Source: Streptomyces sp. BR123 (GTDB taxonomy: Bacteria > Actinomycetota > Actinomycetes > Streptomycetales > Streptomycetaceae). From it: 36,855 nucleotides of DNA. Positions 1 to 7,757 of the stretch are shown piece after piece. The position numbers and the translations under genes are program-made. The first letter of the stretch is position 1. Every line of letters begins with the position of its first letter. The notes under the pieces are model-generated. The model worked only from the letters and a program-made list of their open reading frames with translations, made no database searches and was not told the DNA's origin. The stretch lies in the NCBI RefSeq assembly GCF_013401435.1, contig NZ_JACBGN010000047.1, forward strand, positions 1 to 36,855, given 5' to 3'.

Positions 1-1
1 C

Positions 2-481
2 CCCTTCGCCCCGGGGCTGCTCGCGGCCACGACCGACCCCCGGATGGTGGCCTGGTGGTGGACCCGCCGACCCGCTGCCCCCGTCCTCCTCGCCACCGGC
101 GGCTCCGCGCCGTGCGCGGTGAGCCTGCCCGCCGCCGCGGCCGCGCGGGCCGTCGTACGGCTGGAGGCGCAGGGCATGCGGCTGGGCCCGATCGTGGCCA
201 CGCCCACGCGCTGGTCGCTGCTGGTGGCGCCGTACTCGCTGGAGCGGCTCGGCGAGCTCCTCTACGCCAAGGACCACGTCCCGTCCGTGCTGCGCTTCCA
301 CGGCGAGGGCGGCTACCTGCTGCTCCCGCCCTCGCCCGCCTGCGGCGGCGGGCAGGTGCGGTGGGAGCGGGAGCCCGCGGACGCCGGGAGCCCGTGGCTG
401 CCGGAGGTCGAGGCCGTGGTGGACGCGCTGGTCGAGGCGAGCAGCGGGGCGTCCGGCGGCGGCAGCCGGCTCGCGTACTGA
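2..481 (+). CDS. Bifunctional DNA primase/polymerase-like protein, C-terminal part (5' end outside window)
   Basis: The frame is open from the left edge to TGA at 479-481, so the protein is truncated at its N-terminus. The visible part resembles the C-terminal half of short Streptomyces proteins annotated as bifunctional DNA primase/polymerase (Prim-Pol N-terminal-like). Recalled family signatures are the WWWTRRP segment near residue 15, the LLATGG-APCAVSLP strip, the FHGEGGYLLLPPS strip and the terminal GGSRLAY. The catalytic acidic residues of archaeo-eukaryotic primases would lie upstream or are not evident, so a role in DNA synthesis is inferred from family membership only. A strong 16-bp hairpin follows the stop directly. 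The family call is from memory of homologues. Confidence 0.7.
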   Translation, partial: PFAPGLLAATTDPRMVAWWWTRRPAAPVLLATGGSAPCAVSLPAAAAARAVVRLEAQGMRLGPIVATPTRWSLLVAPYSLERLGELLYAKDHVPSVLRFHGEGGYLLLPPSPACGGGQVRWEREPADAGSPWLPEVEAVVDALVEASSGASGGGSRLAY

Positions 482-484
482 CGG

Positions 485-520
485 GCCGGAGGGCCCGGAC
501 GGGCGTCCGGGCCCTCCGGC
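485..520 (+). terminator. Rho-independent-type hairpin after the primase-like gene
   Basis: Perfect 16-bp inverted repeat, arms 485-500 and 505-520, with a GGGC loop, starting three bases after the stop codon. There is no U-tract, as is usual for Streptomyces terminators. Confidence 0.85.
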
Positions 521-563
521 ACAGGCCTTCATTCGTACGGGTGCGGGTGCGACGTGTTTCCCA

Positions 564-612
564 GGGAATTGGGCGCGGGGGTCTCCGTGCCCCATTCCCG
601 CATCGCTATCTT
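564..612 (+). promoter_or_regulatory. Stem-loop and candidate -10 upstream of the secreted-protein gene
   Basis: An 11-bp inverted repeat with one mismatch (564-574 with 589-599) can extend inward by about four pairs. It is followed by TATCTT at 607-612, exactly placed to be a -10 box for transcription starting at the ATG at 619. No Shine-Dalgarno sequence precedes that ATG, so the mRNA may be leaderless. The hairpin would cover the -35 region and could be an operator rather than a terminator. Confidence 0.4.
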
Positions 613-618
613 CGCCGA

Positions 619-1275
619 ATGAATCTCCGCTTGATCGGTATCGGCGCCGGTGTGCTGATCATCCTGTCTCTCCCGCTGGCCGGCGCGATCGCCGGACCGG
701 ATTTCGCCGGCCAGGACGACGGGAAAGGCGGCGGGTTGCTCTCCGCCCTCGGCTTCGGCGATGCATCCGACCCGTCGCGTACCCAGGCGCCTCCGACTGC
801 TCCCGAGCGGCAGAAGGGCGGCGCGGCGCAGCCGGGAACCGCGGCCGGGGGCGGCTCGGTCCAGGGCGCAGGGGACGCGGCTGCGGGCAAGGGCGCGTCG
901 GACCGTCCGGGGCCGCCGGAACAGCCCCGCACGGATTCCCGGTGCGGTCCCGAACTCTCCTCGCCGCAGCGGCTGAAGGCGCAGACCTGTGTCCTGACCG
1001 TCGAGGGGCAGACCTGGGGCCGGAGCTATTTCCGCAACACCGGCGGGCGCGCGCTGGATGCCGTACTGACGGTGATGGGGCCCGCCGGGAGGACCGTGCA
1101 GATCCGGTGCGCGGTCGGGGCCGGGGATGAGCCCGGGCTGTGCGAGACGCCGCGGGAGCCCTCGGCCGGGCCGCGGGACGCCTACTCGGCTGTTGCGGAG
1201 TTTGCAGTTCCGGGCGAGGAAGGACGGCTGCTGCTGCGGTCCGGGAGCAACCCACCGACACCGAGCGGGGGTTGA
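619..1275 (+). CDS. Putative exported protein of unknown function (218 aa)
   Basis: The ATG at 619 opens a hydrophobic signal segment (about residues 4-25, ending near AIAGPDF). A low-complexity Gly/Ala/Pro/Gln-rich linker (about 30-105) follows. The C-terminal globular part (about 106-200) has four cysteines, near RCGPEL, AQTCVL, IRCAVG and LCETP, which could form two disulfides. The tail is a compact beta-rich domain anchored on the outside by a flexible stalk or released. No catalytic motif was recognised. The upstream open frame lacks a signal sequence and codon bias, so the start at 619 is preferred even though no ribosome-binding site is visible. A hairpin terminator follows. Function unknown. 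Confidence 0.75.
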   Translation: MNLRLIGIGAGVLIILSLPLAGAIAGPDFAGQDDGKGGGLLSALGFGDASDPSRTQAPPTAPERQKGGAAQPGTAAGGGSVQGAGDAAAGKGASDRPGPPEQPRTDSRCGPELSSPQRLKAQTCVLTVEGQTWGRSYFRNTGGRALDAVLTVMGPAGRTVQIRCAVGAGDEPGLCETPREPSAGPRDAYSAVAEFAVPGEEGRLLLRSGSNPPTPSGG

Positions 1276-1294
1276 GCCGTCCGGAAATGGAAGG

Positions 1295-1334
1295 GCCCGG
1301 TCGCTGGCGACGGGGGATGCACCAGCGACCGGGC
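1295..1334 (+). terminator. Terminator hairpin after the exported-protein gene
   Basis: Perfect 13-bp inverted repeat (1295-1307 with 1322-1334) with a 14-nt loop, 20 nt beyond the TGA at 1273-1275. Confidence 0.8.
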
Positions 1335-1350
1335 TACAAGAACGGTAACA

Positions 1351-1433
1351 AGAGATCGCCTGTTCGCAAATTCGATCTCTGATATTCAGACACCGATTTG
1401 CAGACGATTAGCGGGAGTTGTGACCGCGGTCAC
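1351..1433. other. Two further dyads between convergent genes
   Basis: A perfect 8-bp inverted repeat (1351-1358 with 1373-1380, 14-nt spacer) sits in unusually A/T-rich sequence. A perfect 14-bp palindrome, GTGACCGCGGTCAC, lies at 1420-1433. Both lie between a plus-strand gene ending at 1275 and a minus-strand gene ending at 1457. They could serve as minus-strand terminator elements; the uninterrupted palindrome looks more like a protein-binding site. Confidence 0.35.
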
Positions 1434-1456
1434 CGCTCTTGCGGGCGTCGCGGCGA

Positions 1457-2431
1457 TCAGCTGAGCGTGATCTGGCGGTTGGTGAGCCCGCCGCGCGCCC
1501 GCCGCTCCTCCGCGGTCAGCGGCGCGTCCGAGGCCAGCGCCGTGGCCAGGCGCTCCGCGAACTCGGCGGCCGGCTTCTCCACGTCGTCGGCGGTCATGCC
1601 GGTGGGCAGGTCCCAGACCGGCACCACCAGGCCGTGCGCCCGGAAGGAGCCGACCAGCCGGGTGCCCTCGCCGAGTGAGGAGGTGCCGGCGGCGTGCAGC
1701 CGGGCCAGGGCGTCGAGCAGCTTCTCCTCGGGGTGCGGCATGACCCAGCGCAGGTGGTTCTTGTCCGGGGTCTCGCACCAGTAGGCCGATTCCACGCTCG
1801 CCAGCTTGACGGTGGGGATGGCAGCGGCGTTGGCGCGCTCCAGGGAGGCGGCGATCTCCGGAGAGGCGTTCTGGGCGGTCTCCGCATCCGGAATCCAGAA
1901 TTCGAAGCCGCTGTGCACAACCGGCTCGAAAACGCCGTCGGTGTCCAGGAGATCCTGAAGTCGGGGGCCCTCGGCCGGAACCCGGCGGCCCGGGACCGGA
2001 TTGCCCGGTTCCGTGGCGAGGGCGCGCTCCAGCGTGTCGGCCATGTCCCGGGCGAGGTCGCCGGTGGTCGAGTCGTTCTGCAGGGCGAGCAGGACGGAGC
2101 CGTCCTCGCGGCGCAGCGCTGGCCAGGCCATGGGCAGTACGGTCACGAGGGTGACGGAGGGGACGCCTTCGGGCAGGCCGCCCTTGAGCGTCAGCGGGAT
2201 GGTGGCCGCCGGCACGAGCTCGCGCAGCGCCACCCAGTCGCACTCGCCGGGCAGACCCTCGAAGGGGCGCTGCACGTGCGCGGTGGCGGCGTGCGCGGCC
2301 GCCGCGCCGTGGCAGGCCTTGTAGCGGCGGCCGGATCCGCAGGGGCAGGGCTCGCGCGCGCCCACCACCGGGATCTCCCCGTTCTGGAGCTGCGGCTTTG
2401 CACTCTTGGCTGCGGGGCGCTTCTTGGCCAT
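1457..2431 (-). CDS. DUF5926 family protein with N-terminal SEC-C zinc motif
   Basis: This is a 324-residue protein. After a short basic Ala/Lys tail it carries a SEC-C type zinc-binding motif ([14 protein letters not shown], ligands C29, C31, C40 and C41-adjacent H41). The same motif closes SecA and many unrelated proteins. The rest, about residues 55-315, matches the actinobacterial DUF5926 architecture, with a mixed alpha/beta fold and no recognised catalytic residues. It is predicted cytoplasmic, with no signal peptide or membrane segment. It is transcribed alone: upstream lies 300 bp of repeat-rich DNA, downstream a convergent gene. The biochemical role is unknown; SEC-C motifs usually mediate protein or nucleic-acid contacts. 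Confidence 0.85.
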   Translation of the reverse strand: MAKKRPAAKSAKPQLQNGEIPVVGAREPCPCGSGRRYKACHGAAAAHAATAHVQRPFEGLPGECDWVALRELVPAATIPLTLKGGLPEGVPSVTLVTVLPMAWPALRREDGSVLLALQNDSTTGDLARDMADTLERALATEPGNPVPGRRVPAEGPRLQDLLDTDGVFEPVVHSGFEFWIPDAETAQNASPEIAASLERANAAAIPTVKLASVESAYWCETPDKNHLRWVMPHPEEKLLDALARLHAAGTSSLGEGTRLVGSFRAHGLVVPVWDLPTGMTADDVEKPAAEFAERLATALASDAPLTAEERRARGGLTNRQITLS

Positions 2432-2617
2432 CGTGGGTGTCTCCCGGGTGCGGCGGTACGGCTGTTGCGTCTGGGCGTGAGCCTAGCCGTTCCGGCCGCC
2501 GCAACCGGTGGACTGCGGCCGGGAGCACGGTCGGCGTGCGCTCCCGGTCGGCCGCTGGTACGGACACTGTGCCGATGGTCGTATGTGCAGATGGCCGCTG
2601 ACGCGGGTGCTGGATTC

Positions 2618-2734
2618 GGATCTGCCGGTTGGCCGGATCGGCCGGCCGGTCGAGCGGTCGAGCGGGTCGAGCCGGTCGGTCGTCGGCCGGTCGGTCGGTC
2701 GGTCCTCGGCCGGTCGGGCCGGTCGGGGACCGGG
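2618..2734. repeat. Low-complexity GGTCG/GGCCGGTC repeat tract
   Basis: The gap 2432-2734 holds no gene. Its distal part is a run of imperfect CCGGTCGG / GGTCGAGC units, including about four consecutive GGTC copies near 2691-2704. It ends at the stop codon of the anti-sigma gene at 2735-2737. It may fold into competing hairpins and act as a terminator for that gene. The proximal part (2432-2610) must hold the DUF5926 promoter; no clear -35/-10 pair was found. Confidence 0.6.
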
Positions 2735-3250
2735 TCAGGGATCCAGGTCGTCGAAGGCGGTGCTGAAGTCGAGGACCGGGGGTGCAACGCGCGTAGCGAA
2801 ATCCGCGTGACGCGGCCCGCACGCAACGATCACCCAGACGGTGACCTCGCCTGCCGCTCCGTCCCGGACCCCCCAGTCCTGAGCGAGGGCGCTGATGATG
2901 TTCAGCCCCCGGCCGCCGTGCGCCGTGACCGAGGGCGTGGCCGGGACCGGGCGGGTGGGACCGCCTCCGTCCGTGACCTCCACCGTCAGCCGCCCCGCCG
3001 TGTCGATGCGCCAAGCGGCGCGTATCCCTCCGTCGCCGATCTCTCCCGCGCCCAGCGGTCTGCCGTGCCGGCAGGCGTTGCCGAGCAGTTCGGAAAGGAT
3101 CAGTACGGCGTCGTCCACGACTGGTTCGGACACCCCGCTGATACGCAACTGCTCGCGCATCCGCTGTCTCGCCTCGCCTACGCCCGCAGGACCATGGCGT
3201 ACGTCCATGCACGACGACGTGGGCACTTCCTGTGCCACCACCAACGCCAC
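2735..3250 (-). CDS. ATP-binding protein, RsbW/SpoIIAB-like anti-sigma regulatory factor
   Basis: 171 residues from a GTG at 3250, chosen because AAGGAGG (3265-3259) precedes it by 8 nt; the frame is open further upstream but lacks such a signal. The protein is a single HATPase_c_2 (GHKL) domain. The N-box is in LILSELLGNACRHG, the G1-like segment is VEVTDGGG and the G2-like segment is GGRGLNIISALA. Streptomyces encode dozens of such RsbW-like proteins, which bind ATP and phosphorylate or sequester anti-anti-sigma or sigma partners. No cognate anti-sigma antagonist or sigma gene is adjacent, so the target is unknown. Predicted cytoplasmic. Confidence 0.88.
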   Translation of the reverse strand: MALVVAQEVPTSSCMDVRHGPAGVGEARQRMREQLRISGVSEPVVDDAVLILSELLGNACRHGRPLGAGEIGDGGIRAAWRIDTAGRLTVEVTDGGGPTRPVPATPSVTAHGGRGLNIISALAQDWGVRDGAAGEVTVWVIVACGPRHADFATRVAPPVLDFSTAFDDLDP

Positions 3251-3422
3251 CCCCGGAACCTCCTTAGTCCCACGCCATGGTCTGGATGCCCCAGTGGCCT
3301 GGACCGGAAACCGACGAACCGGAGCCCTCTGACGCATTCATGGCCATCGATTGCGGAGAGGATGCGCCGGGGCACACCCTGTCACGGGAGGGTCCTGCGT
3401 TACGGATGGGTAAATGGGGACG

Positions 3423-4223
3423 TCAGCGCCCGAGCTGTGACAGAACCTGTCGTGGTCTGTTCGTGATGATTGCTTCCACGCCCAGATCGGCGCAGAGCTG
3501 AACGTCCTCGGGTTCGTTTACGGTCCACACGTGCACGGAGTGGCCCGCGTCCTGCAGTCTGCGGATGTAGGCGGGGTTGGTGCGCACGATCCGCATGCCC
3601 GGTCCGGCGATCCGCACGCCGACCGGAAGCCGCCCGTCCCGCATCCGCGGCGAGACGAACTGCATCAGGTAGACGGTCGGGATCGTCGGCGCGGCGGCGT
3701 GCACCCGGTGCAGGGAGCGGGCGGAGAAGCTCATGATGCGGACCGGGTGCGGGCCCCCGGCGGGCGGGGCGTCCAGGCCGAACCGCTTGAGGAGGAAGAG
3801 GAGGCGCTCCTCCACCTGTCCGGCCCAGCGGGTGGGGTGCTTCGTCTCGATCGCGAGCGGTATGGGTCGGCCGGCGTCCGCCACCAGCTCCAGCAGCCGC
3901 TCCAGCGTGAGGACCGAGGTCCGCTCGGGGTCGGCGTCCCAGTCGGGGGACTCCTCGCGGTCCTTCCACGAGCCGAAGTCAAGGGCGGCGAGATCGGCCA
4001 GCTCCAGTGCGGAGACGGCGCCGCGGCCGTTGGAGGTGCGGTTGACCCGGCGGTCGTGGACCAGGACCAGATGGCCGTCGGCGGTCAGCCGGACGTCGCA
4101 CTCGAGGGCGTCCGCCCCGTCTTCGATGGCCCTGCGGTAGGCGGCCAGCGTGTGCTCGGGGGCATCCTCCGAGGCACCTCGGTGGGCGACGACCTGGACG
4201 GGGGGCGGCGTAGCGTGGGTCAC
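3423..4223 (-). CDS. Glycerophosphodiester phosphodiesterase (GDPD) family protein
   Basis: About 266 residues from GTG at 4223, just before the HATPPPVQVVAHRGAS segment; an in-frame extension to 4382 reads through the divergent promoter region and looks non-coding. GDPD signatures in order: VVAHRG (H14, R15), PEHT (E24), ALECDVRLTADGHLVLVHD (E41, D43, H56), IPLAIETKH, and the closing VHVWTVNEP / GVEAIITNRP strips. The family hydrolyses glycerophosphodiesters to glycerol-3-phosphate and an alcohol, with a divalent metal. No signal peptide is visible, so it is probably cytosolic. It is divergent from the HtrA-like protease across about 220 bp. The start is uncertain because the ribosome-binding site is weak. 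Confidence 0.85.
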   Translation of the reverse strand: MTHATPPPVQVVAHRGASEDAPEHTLAAYRRAIEDGADALECDVRLTADGHLVLVHDRRVNRTSNGRGAVSALELADLAALDFGSWKDREESPDWDADPERTSVLTLERLLELVADAGRPIPLAIETKHPTRWAGQVEERLLFLLKRFGLDAPPAGGPHPVRIMSFSARSLHRVHAAAPTIPTVYLMQFVSPRMRDGRLPVGVRIAGPGMRIVRTNPAYIRRLQDAGHSVHVWTVNEPEDVQLCADLGVEAIITNRPRQVLSQLGR

Positions 4224-4446
4224 CGGGTCATGGTCCCACCGGGGAGGCTCCGGACGGAGGCCTTCGAGGACGGAAGGTGTGACCGAAATGCCAGATATAA
4301 AGGATGGGGGATATGCACAGGTCCGGCTTACAGTGCTCTGACGGGTGATAGGGAACCCTTTTCCCAGGAACTTGTGCGGCACGTCGAACGTTCAGTCGGG
4401 CCGAAACGCCAGTTTGTGAAGCCGTGTGTAACGAGGAGAGAGCGCT
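4224..4446. promoter_or_regulatory. Divergent promoter region between GDPD and protease genes
   Basis: This 223-bp spacer contains an A/T-rich patch (GATATAAAGG, 4291-4300) unusual for this window and likely part of the minus-strand GDPD promoter. It also contains two GGAAC pentamers (4352-4356 and 4367-4371). Three loose CACAG-like hexamers (4315, 4328, 4339) resemble the two-component operators further right but are not evenly spaced. GAGGAGAG before 4447 is the ribosome-binding site of the protease gene. Confidence 0.5.
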
Positions 4447-6075
4447 GTGAGCACCGATAACGAGGGAACCGCGGCCCCGACGCCCCCCGCGGCCCCTTCG
4501 GCACGCCCGCCGGCCGCTCCCGCATCCGCCCCGCAGCCGCCGGCGGCTGCGCCCGCCCAGGCCGCCGGCGGGGCTCCGCCGGCCGCCGTCCCGCCGGTCC
4601 CCGCGTCGGCCCCGACTCCCGCTCCGGCCGCGGCTCCCGCGCCCGCCCCGGCTGCTCCGGAGGGCCCGGCGCCCGTGGCCCCGGCCGCTGCGCCTGCCGC
4701 CTTCCCCGCCGAGCCCGTGACCCAACAGCTCCCGCCGACGCCCGCGCCCGGCACCGAGCCCACCCAGCAGATCCAGCCCGCCCCGTACCAGGCTCCTGCC
4801 CCGGCGTACGCGCAGCCCGCTGCGCCGGCTCCCGCCGCGTACGGCGCCGAGGGCTGGCCTCCCGCACCGCCGGCGGTCCCGGCGTACGGCGCGGGCGGCG
4901 GCCACGGCACCGGCTGGGGCGCCCCCCTGGCCGACGGCGTGCCCCCGGCCAAGCCGAAGGGGCGGGGTGGCCTGATCGCGGCCGTGCTCGTGGCGGCCCT
5001 GCTGGCGGGCGGCGTCGGCGGCGGTCTCGGCTACTGGGCGGCGGAGCGCAAGAGCGAGGGCTTCGGCTCGACGACGATCAGCGCCGGCAACACCCCGAAG
5101 GACCTCAAGCGCGAGCCCGGCACCATCGCGGGCCTGGCCGCCACCGCGCTGCCCAGCGTCGTCACCATCCAGGCCTCCGCCGGCGACGGGGAGGGCGGCA
5201 CCGGAACCGGGTTCGTCTACGACCAGCAGGGCCACATCCTCACCAACAACCACGTGGTGGCCTCCGCCGCGAACGGCGGAAAGCTCTCCGCGACCTTCTC
5301 CGACGGCAAGAAGTACGAGGCCGAGGTCGTGGGCCGGGCCCAGGGCTACGACGTGGCCGTGATCAAGCTGAAAAACCCGCCGTCCGGCCTCAAGCCGCTC
5401 CCGCTCGGCGACTCCGACAAGGTCGCGGTCGGTGACGCGACGATCGCGATCGGTGCCCCCTTCGGCCTGTCCAACACGGTCACCACCGGCATCGTCAGCG
5501 CCAAGGACCGCCCGGTGGCCTCCGGCGACGGCTCCGGCGGCAAGAACTCGTACATGAGCGCCCTGCAGACGGACGCTTCGATCAACCCCGGAAACTCCGG
5601 TGGTCCGCTCCTCGACGGCCGCGGCGCGGTCATCGGCATCAACTCCGCCATCCAGTCCGCCGGCGGCGGTGGCGGGTTCGGTGGCGGCCAGGCCGGTTCG
5701 ATCGGCCTCGGCTTCGCCATTCCGGTCAACCAGGCGAAGAACGTCGCGGAGTCGCTGATCAAGACGGGCAAGCCGGTCTACCCGGTCATCTCCGTCTCCG
5801 TGGACCTCCAGTCCAAGGTCGACGGCGCCAAGATCTCCGAGCAGGGAGCCCCGGCAAACGAGCTGGTCGATCCCAACGGCCCGGCGGGCAAGGCGGGCCT
5901 CAAGCCCGGCGACATCATCACCCGCTTCGGCGACCGGCCGATCGACAGCGGTCCGACGCTCATCAGCGAGATCTGGACGCACAAGCCGGGCGATGTCGTG
6001 AAGCTGACCTACCTGCGTGACGGCAAGCCGACCACCGTGGACATCACGCTCGGCTCCCGCGTCGGCGACAAGTAG
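4447..6075 (+). CDS. Membrane-anchored HtrA/DegP-like serine protease (S1C) with PDZ domain
   Basis: 542 residues from GTG, preceded by GAGGAGAG. A long Pro/Ala-rich cytoplasmic tail (1-165) leads to one membrane span (about 175-197). A trypsin-like domain follows, with triad H269 (NNHVV), D302 (YDVAVIKL) and S384 (NPGNSGGPL). A PDZ domain (about 440-530) includes GPAGKAGLKPGDIITRFGDRP. By family knowledge such proteases degrade or refold misfolded exported proteins, and are often induced by envelope or secretion stress. The active domain should face outside. A Gly-rich loop at about 400-415 is an ordinary variable insertion. It is divergent from GDPD and followed by a terminator, so monocistronic. 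Confident in the family; substrates unknown. Confidence 0.95.
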   Translation: MSTDNEGTAAPTPPAAPSARPPAAPASAPQPPAAAPAQAAGGAPPAAVPPVPASAPTPAPAAAPAPAPAAPEGPAPVAPAAAPAAFPAEPVTQQLPPTPAPGTEPTQQIQPAPYQAPAPAYAQPAAPAPAAYGAEGWPPAPPAVPAYGAGGGHGTGWGAPLADGVPPAKPKGRGGLIAAVLVAALLAGGVGGGLGYWAAERKSEGFGSTTISAGNTPKDLKREPGTIAGLAATALPSVVTIQASAGDGEGGTGTGFVYDQQGHILTNNHVVASAANGGKLSATFSDGKKYEAEVVGRAQGYDVAVIKLKNPPSGLKPLPLGDSDKVAVGDATIAIGAPFGLSNTVTTGIVSAKDRPVASGDGSGGKNSYMSALQTDASINPGNSGGPLLDGRGAVIGINSAIQSAGGGGGFGGGQAGSIGLGFAIPVNQAKNVAESLIKTGKPVYPVISVSVDLQSKVDGAKISEQGAPANELVDPNGPAGKAGLKPGDIITRFGDRPIDSGPTLISEIWTHKPGDVVKLTYLRDGKPTTVDITLGSRVGDK

Positions 6076-6138
6076 CAGCCCGCCGACAGCCTGCAGGGGC
6101 AGCCGGCTGGATCGCGGCGGGATCACTGGCCGGATGGC

Positions 6139-6174
6139 GAGGGGCCGTGGGCGGGATACCGTCTACGGCCCCTC
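6139..6174 (+). terminator. Terminator hairpin after the HtrA-like gene
   Basis: Perfect 10-bp arms, 6139-6148 and 6165-6174, with a 16-nt loop that can pair further inward. It lies 64 nt after the stop codon. Confidence 0.7.
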
Positions 6175-6198
6175 CCAACGTCCGCTTATGCTTCCCGT

Positions 6199-7104
6199 GT
6201 GTTCGATTCGCGGCACATACGTACTTTCCACGAAGTCGTGGCTTCCGGTTCCTACTCGGCGGCCGCGCGCGCCCTCGGCTATACGCAGCCCGCCATCACC
6301 CAGCAGATGAAGGCCCTCGAACGCGCCGTCGGCACTCCGCTGTTCACCCGCGTCGGCCGCAGGATGCAGCTCACGGAGGCCGGAGAGTCCCTGGCCCGGC
6401 ACGCCGAGTCCATTCTCGGCAGCCTCTCCGCCGCAGAGGCCCAGATGAAGGCGCACGCCCGCCTGCGCACCGGGCGGGTACGCCTGTGCGGCTTCCCCAG
6501 CGCCAACGCCACCCTCGTCCCCGAGGCCCTGAGCGGCCTGGCCAAAGACCATCCCGGCATCCAGGTCGAGCTGCTGGACGGGGAGCCGCCGGACTCGCTG
6601 AAGCGGCTGGAGCGCGGGGAGTGCGACATCACCCTGGCCTTCACCTACCCCGGGCTGCACGAGGAGGTTCCCGAGGAGGTCGTCGAGGTCAGACTGCTGG
6701 AGGACCAGCTCACCGTCCTCCTCCCGACCGGGCACAGGCTCGCCCGGCGGCGGGCCGTGTACCTGGCCGACCTCGCGGAGGAGCGGTGGATCGCGGGCTG
6801 CCCGCGCTGCCGGGCGAACCTGCTGCACGAGTGCGCCGAGCTGGGCTTCGTACCCGACATCCGGTTCGCCTCGGACGACAACCTGGTGGTGCAGAGCATG
6901 GTGGGGCAGGGGCTCGGCGTGGCGATGATGCCCGCTCTGGTCCTGCCCTCCCTCTCCCTGGCCCGGGTCTGCGGGCGGCCGATCCAGCCGGACGCCCGTC
7001 GGCACATCTCCGCCTACGTCTACCGCGACCACCTGCGGATACCGGCTACGGCCGTGGTCCTGGACGCGCTCAAGTCGGTGGCCTCGAACCGCATCGGGTG
7101 CTGA
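6199..7104 (+). CDS. LysR family transcriptional regulator
   Basis: 301 residues from GTG. The N-terminal winged helix-turn-helix (about 1-60) has the classic pattern FHEVVASGSYSAAARALGYTQPAITQQMKALE. The C-terminal periplasmic-binding-like effector domain (about 90-295) includes FVPDIRFASDD and LVVQSMVGQGLGVAMMP. TATGCT at 6187-6192 is spaced to initiate transcription at the GTG itself, so the message may be leaderless. It lies 98 bp before the cysteine dioxygenase-like gene on the same strand. This suggests it regulates that gene and the exporter, perhaps sensing a sulfur metabolite; this is inference from context. LysR proteins are normally divergent from targets, so the co-directional layout is mildly unusual. 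Confidence 0.92.
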   Translation: MFDSRHIRTFHEVVASGSYSAAARALGYTQPAITQQMKALERAVGTPLFTRVGRRMQLTEAGESLARHAESILGSLSAAEAQMKAHARLRTGRVRLCGFPSANATLVPEALSGLAKDHPGIQVELLDGEPPDSLKRLERGECDITLAFTYPGLHEEVPEEVVEVRLLEDQLTVLLPTGHRLARRRAVYLADLAEERWIAGCPRCRANLLHECAELGFVPDIRFASDDNLVVQSMVGQGLGVAMMPALVLPSLSLARVCGRPIQPDARRHISAYVYRDHLRIPATAVVLDALKSVASNRIGC

Positions 7105-7166
7105 CCTGCTGATCTCCTCTGCGGTCACCCATAAGCGGTACTTGGGATTTCAGGTGAAAACTGTCG

Positions 7167-7196
7167 TTGGACGTGATGGGTTAGCTGTTCGACGCT
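7167..7196 (+). promoter_or_regulatory. Candidate promoter for the cysteine dioxygenase-exporter operon
   Basis: TTGGAC (7167-7172) and GACGCT (7191-7196) separated by 18 bp resemble a vegetative -35/-10 pair. They would start transcription at the ATG at 7203, which has no Shine-Dalgarno sequence. AAG-N5-CTT at 7133-7143, just upstream, is a candidate LysR half-dyad. Confidence 0.45.
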
Positions 7197-7202
7197 GCCC
7201 GT

Positions 7203-7757
7203 ATGACCATCACGACGCCGGCCCGTACCACTGCGAGGATGGCCGCCCTCGTCCAGGAGATCCGCACGGTCGTGGACCGGGGACTGGCCCCGGACCTGAC
7301 CGCCTACCTCGTCGGCGAGCGACTCGCCCCGCATCTGGGCACGCCGGACCTGCTCGTGCCCGAGCAGTGCGAGGGCAGCCCCGACCGGTACCGGCAGCAC
7401 GTCCTGCACGCGGAGCCGGACGGCAGTTTCTCGGTGGTGGCGCTGGTGTGGCTGCCCGGTCAGGAGACCGCCATCCACGACCACGTCTCCTGGTGCGTGG
7501 CGGGTGTGCACGAGGGCGAGGAAAGTGAGCTCCGCTACCGCCTCGCGCCCGCCACCGCGACGTCCGGCGCACGGCTGGTGGCCACCGAGGCGGTGGTGAA
7601 CGGCGTCGGCGACGTCTGCGGATTCGCGCCGCCCGGCGACATCCACAAGGTGTGCAACTCCTGTGCCACCAAGGCGATATCGATCCACATCTACGGAGCC
7701 GACGTCGTCCGCCTGGGCAGCAGTGTGCGCCGCGTCTACACGCTTCCTGCCGACTGA
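7203..7757 (+). CDS. Cysteine dioxygenase family (cupin) protein
   Basis: 184-residue cupin with the thiol-dioxygenase iron site. The ligands are H92 and H94 in TAIHDHVSWC and H148 in PPGDIHKVCN, with a late tyrosine (Y164, SIHIYG) where mammalian enzymes use Tyr157. C98 is close to, but not exactly at, the cysteine that forms the Cys-Tyr cofactor in mammals. Family reaction: O2-dependent oxidation of cysteine, or a related thiol such as 3-mercaptopropionate, to the sulfinate. Cytoplasmic. The last base of its TGA is the A of the next ATG (overlap at 7757), so it is translationally coupled to the exporter. The exact thiol substrate cannot be read from sequence. Confidence 0.9.
   Translation: MTITTPARTTARMAALVQEIRTVVDRGLAPDLTAYLVGERLAPHLGTPDLLVPEQCEGSPDRYRQHVLHAEPDGSFSVVALVWLPGQETAIHDHVSWCVAGVHEGEESELRYRLAPATATSGARLVATEAVVNGVGDVCGFAPPGDIHKVCNSCATKAISIHIYGADVVRLGSSVRRVYTLPAD

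Noticed and set aside
659..1261. Arg/Pro-rich minus-strand open frame opposite the exported-protein gene, and similar long frames elsewhere (for example 20007-23183 plus strand)
   Set aside because: These are shadow frames typical of high-GC DNA: the composition is Arg/Gly/Pro/Ala with no domains, and the opposite strand carries a recognised gene.
4315..4344. Third copy of the two-component operator upstream of the HtrA-like gene
   Set aside because: GCACAG, TTACAG and TGACGG are spaced 13 and 11 bp, only three units match loosely, and they are not at the conserved distance from the start codon.
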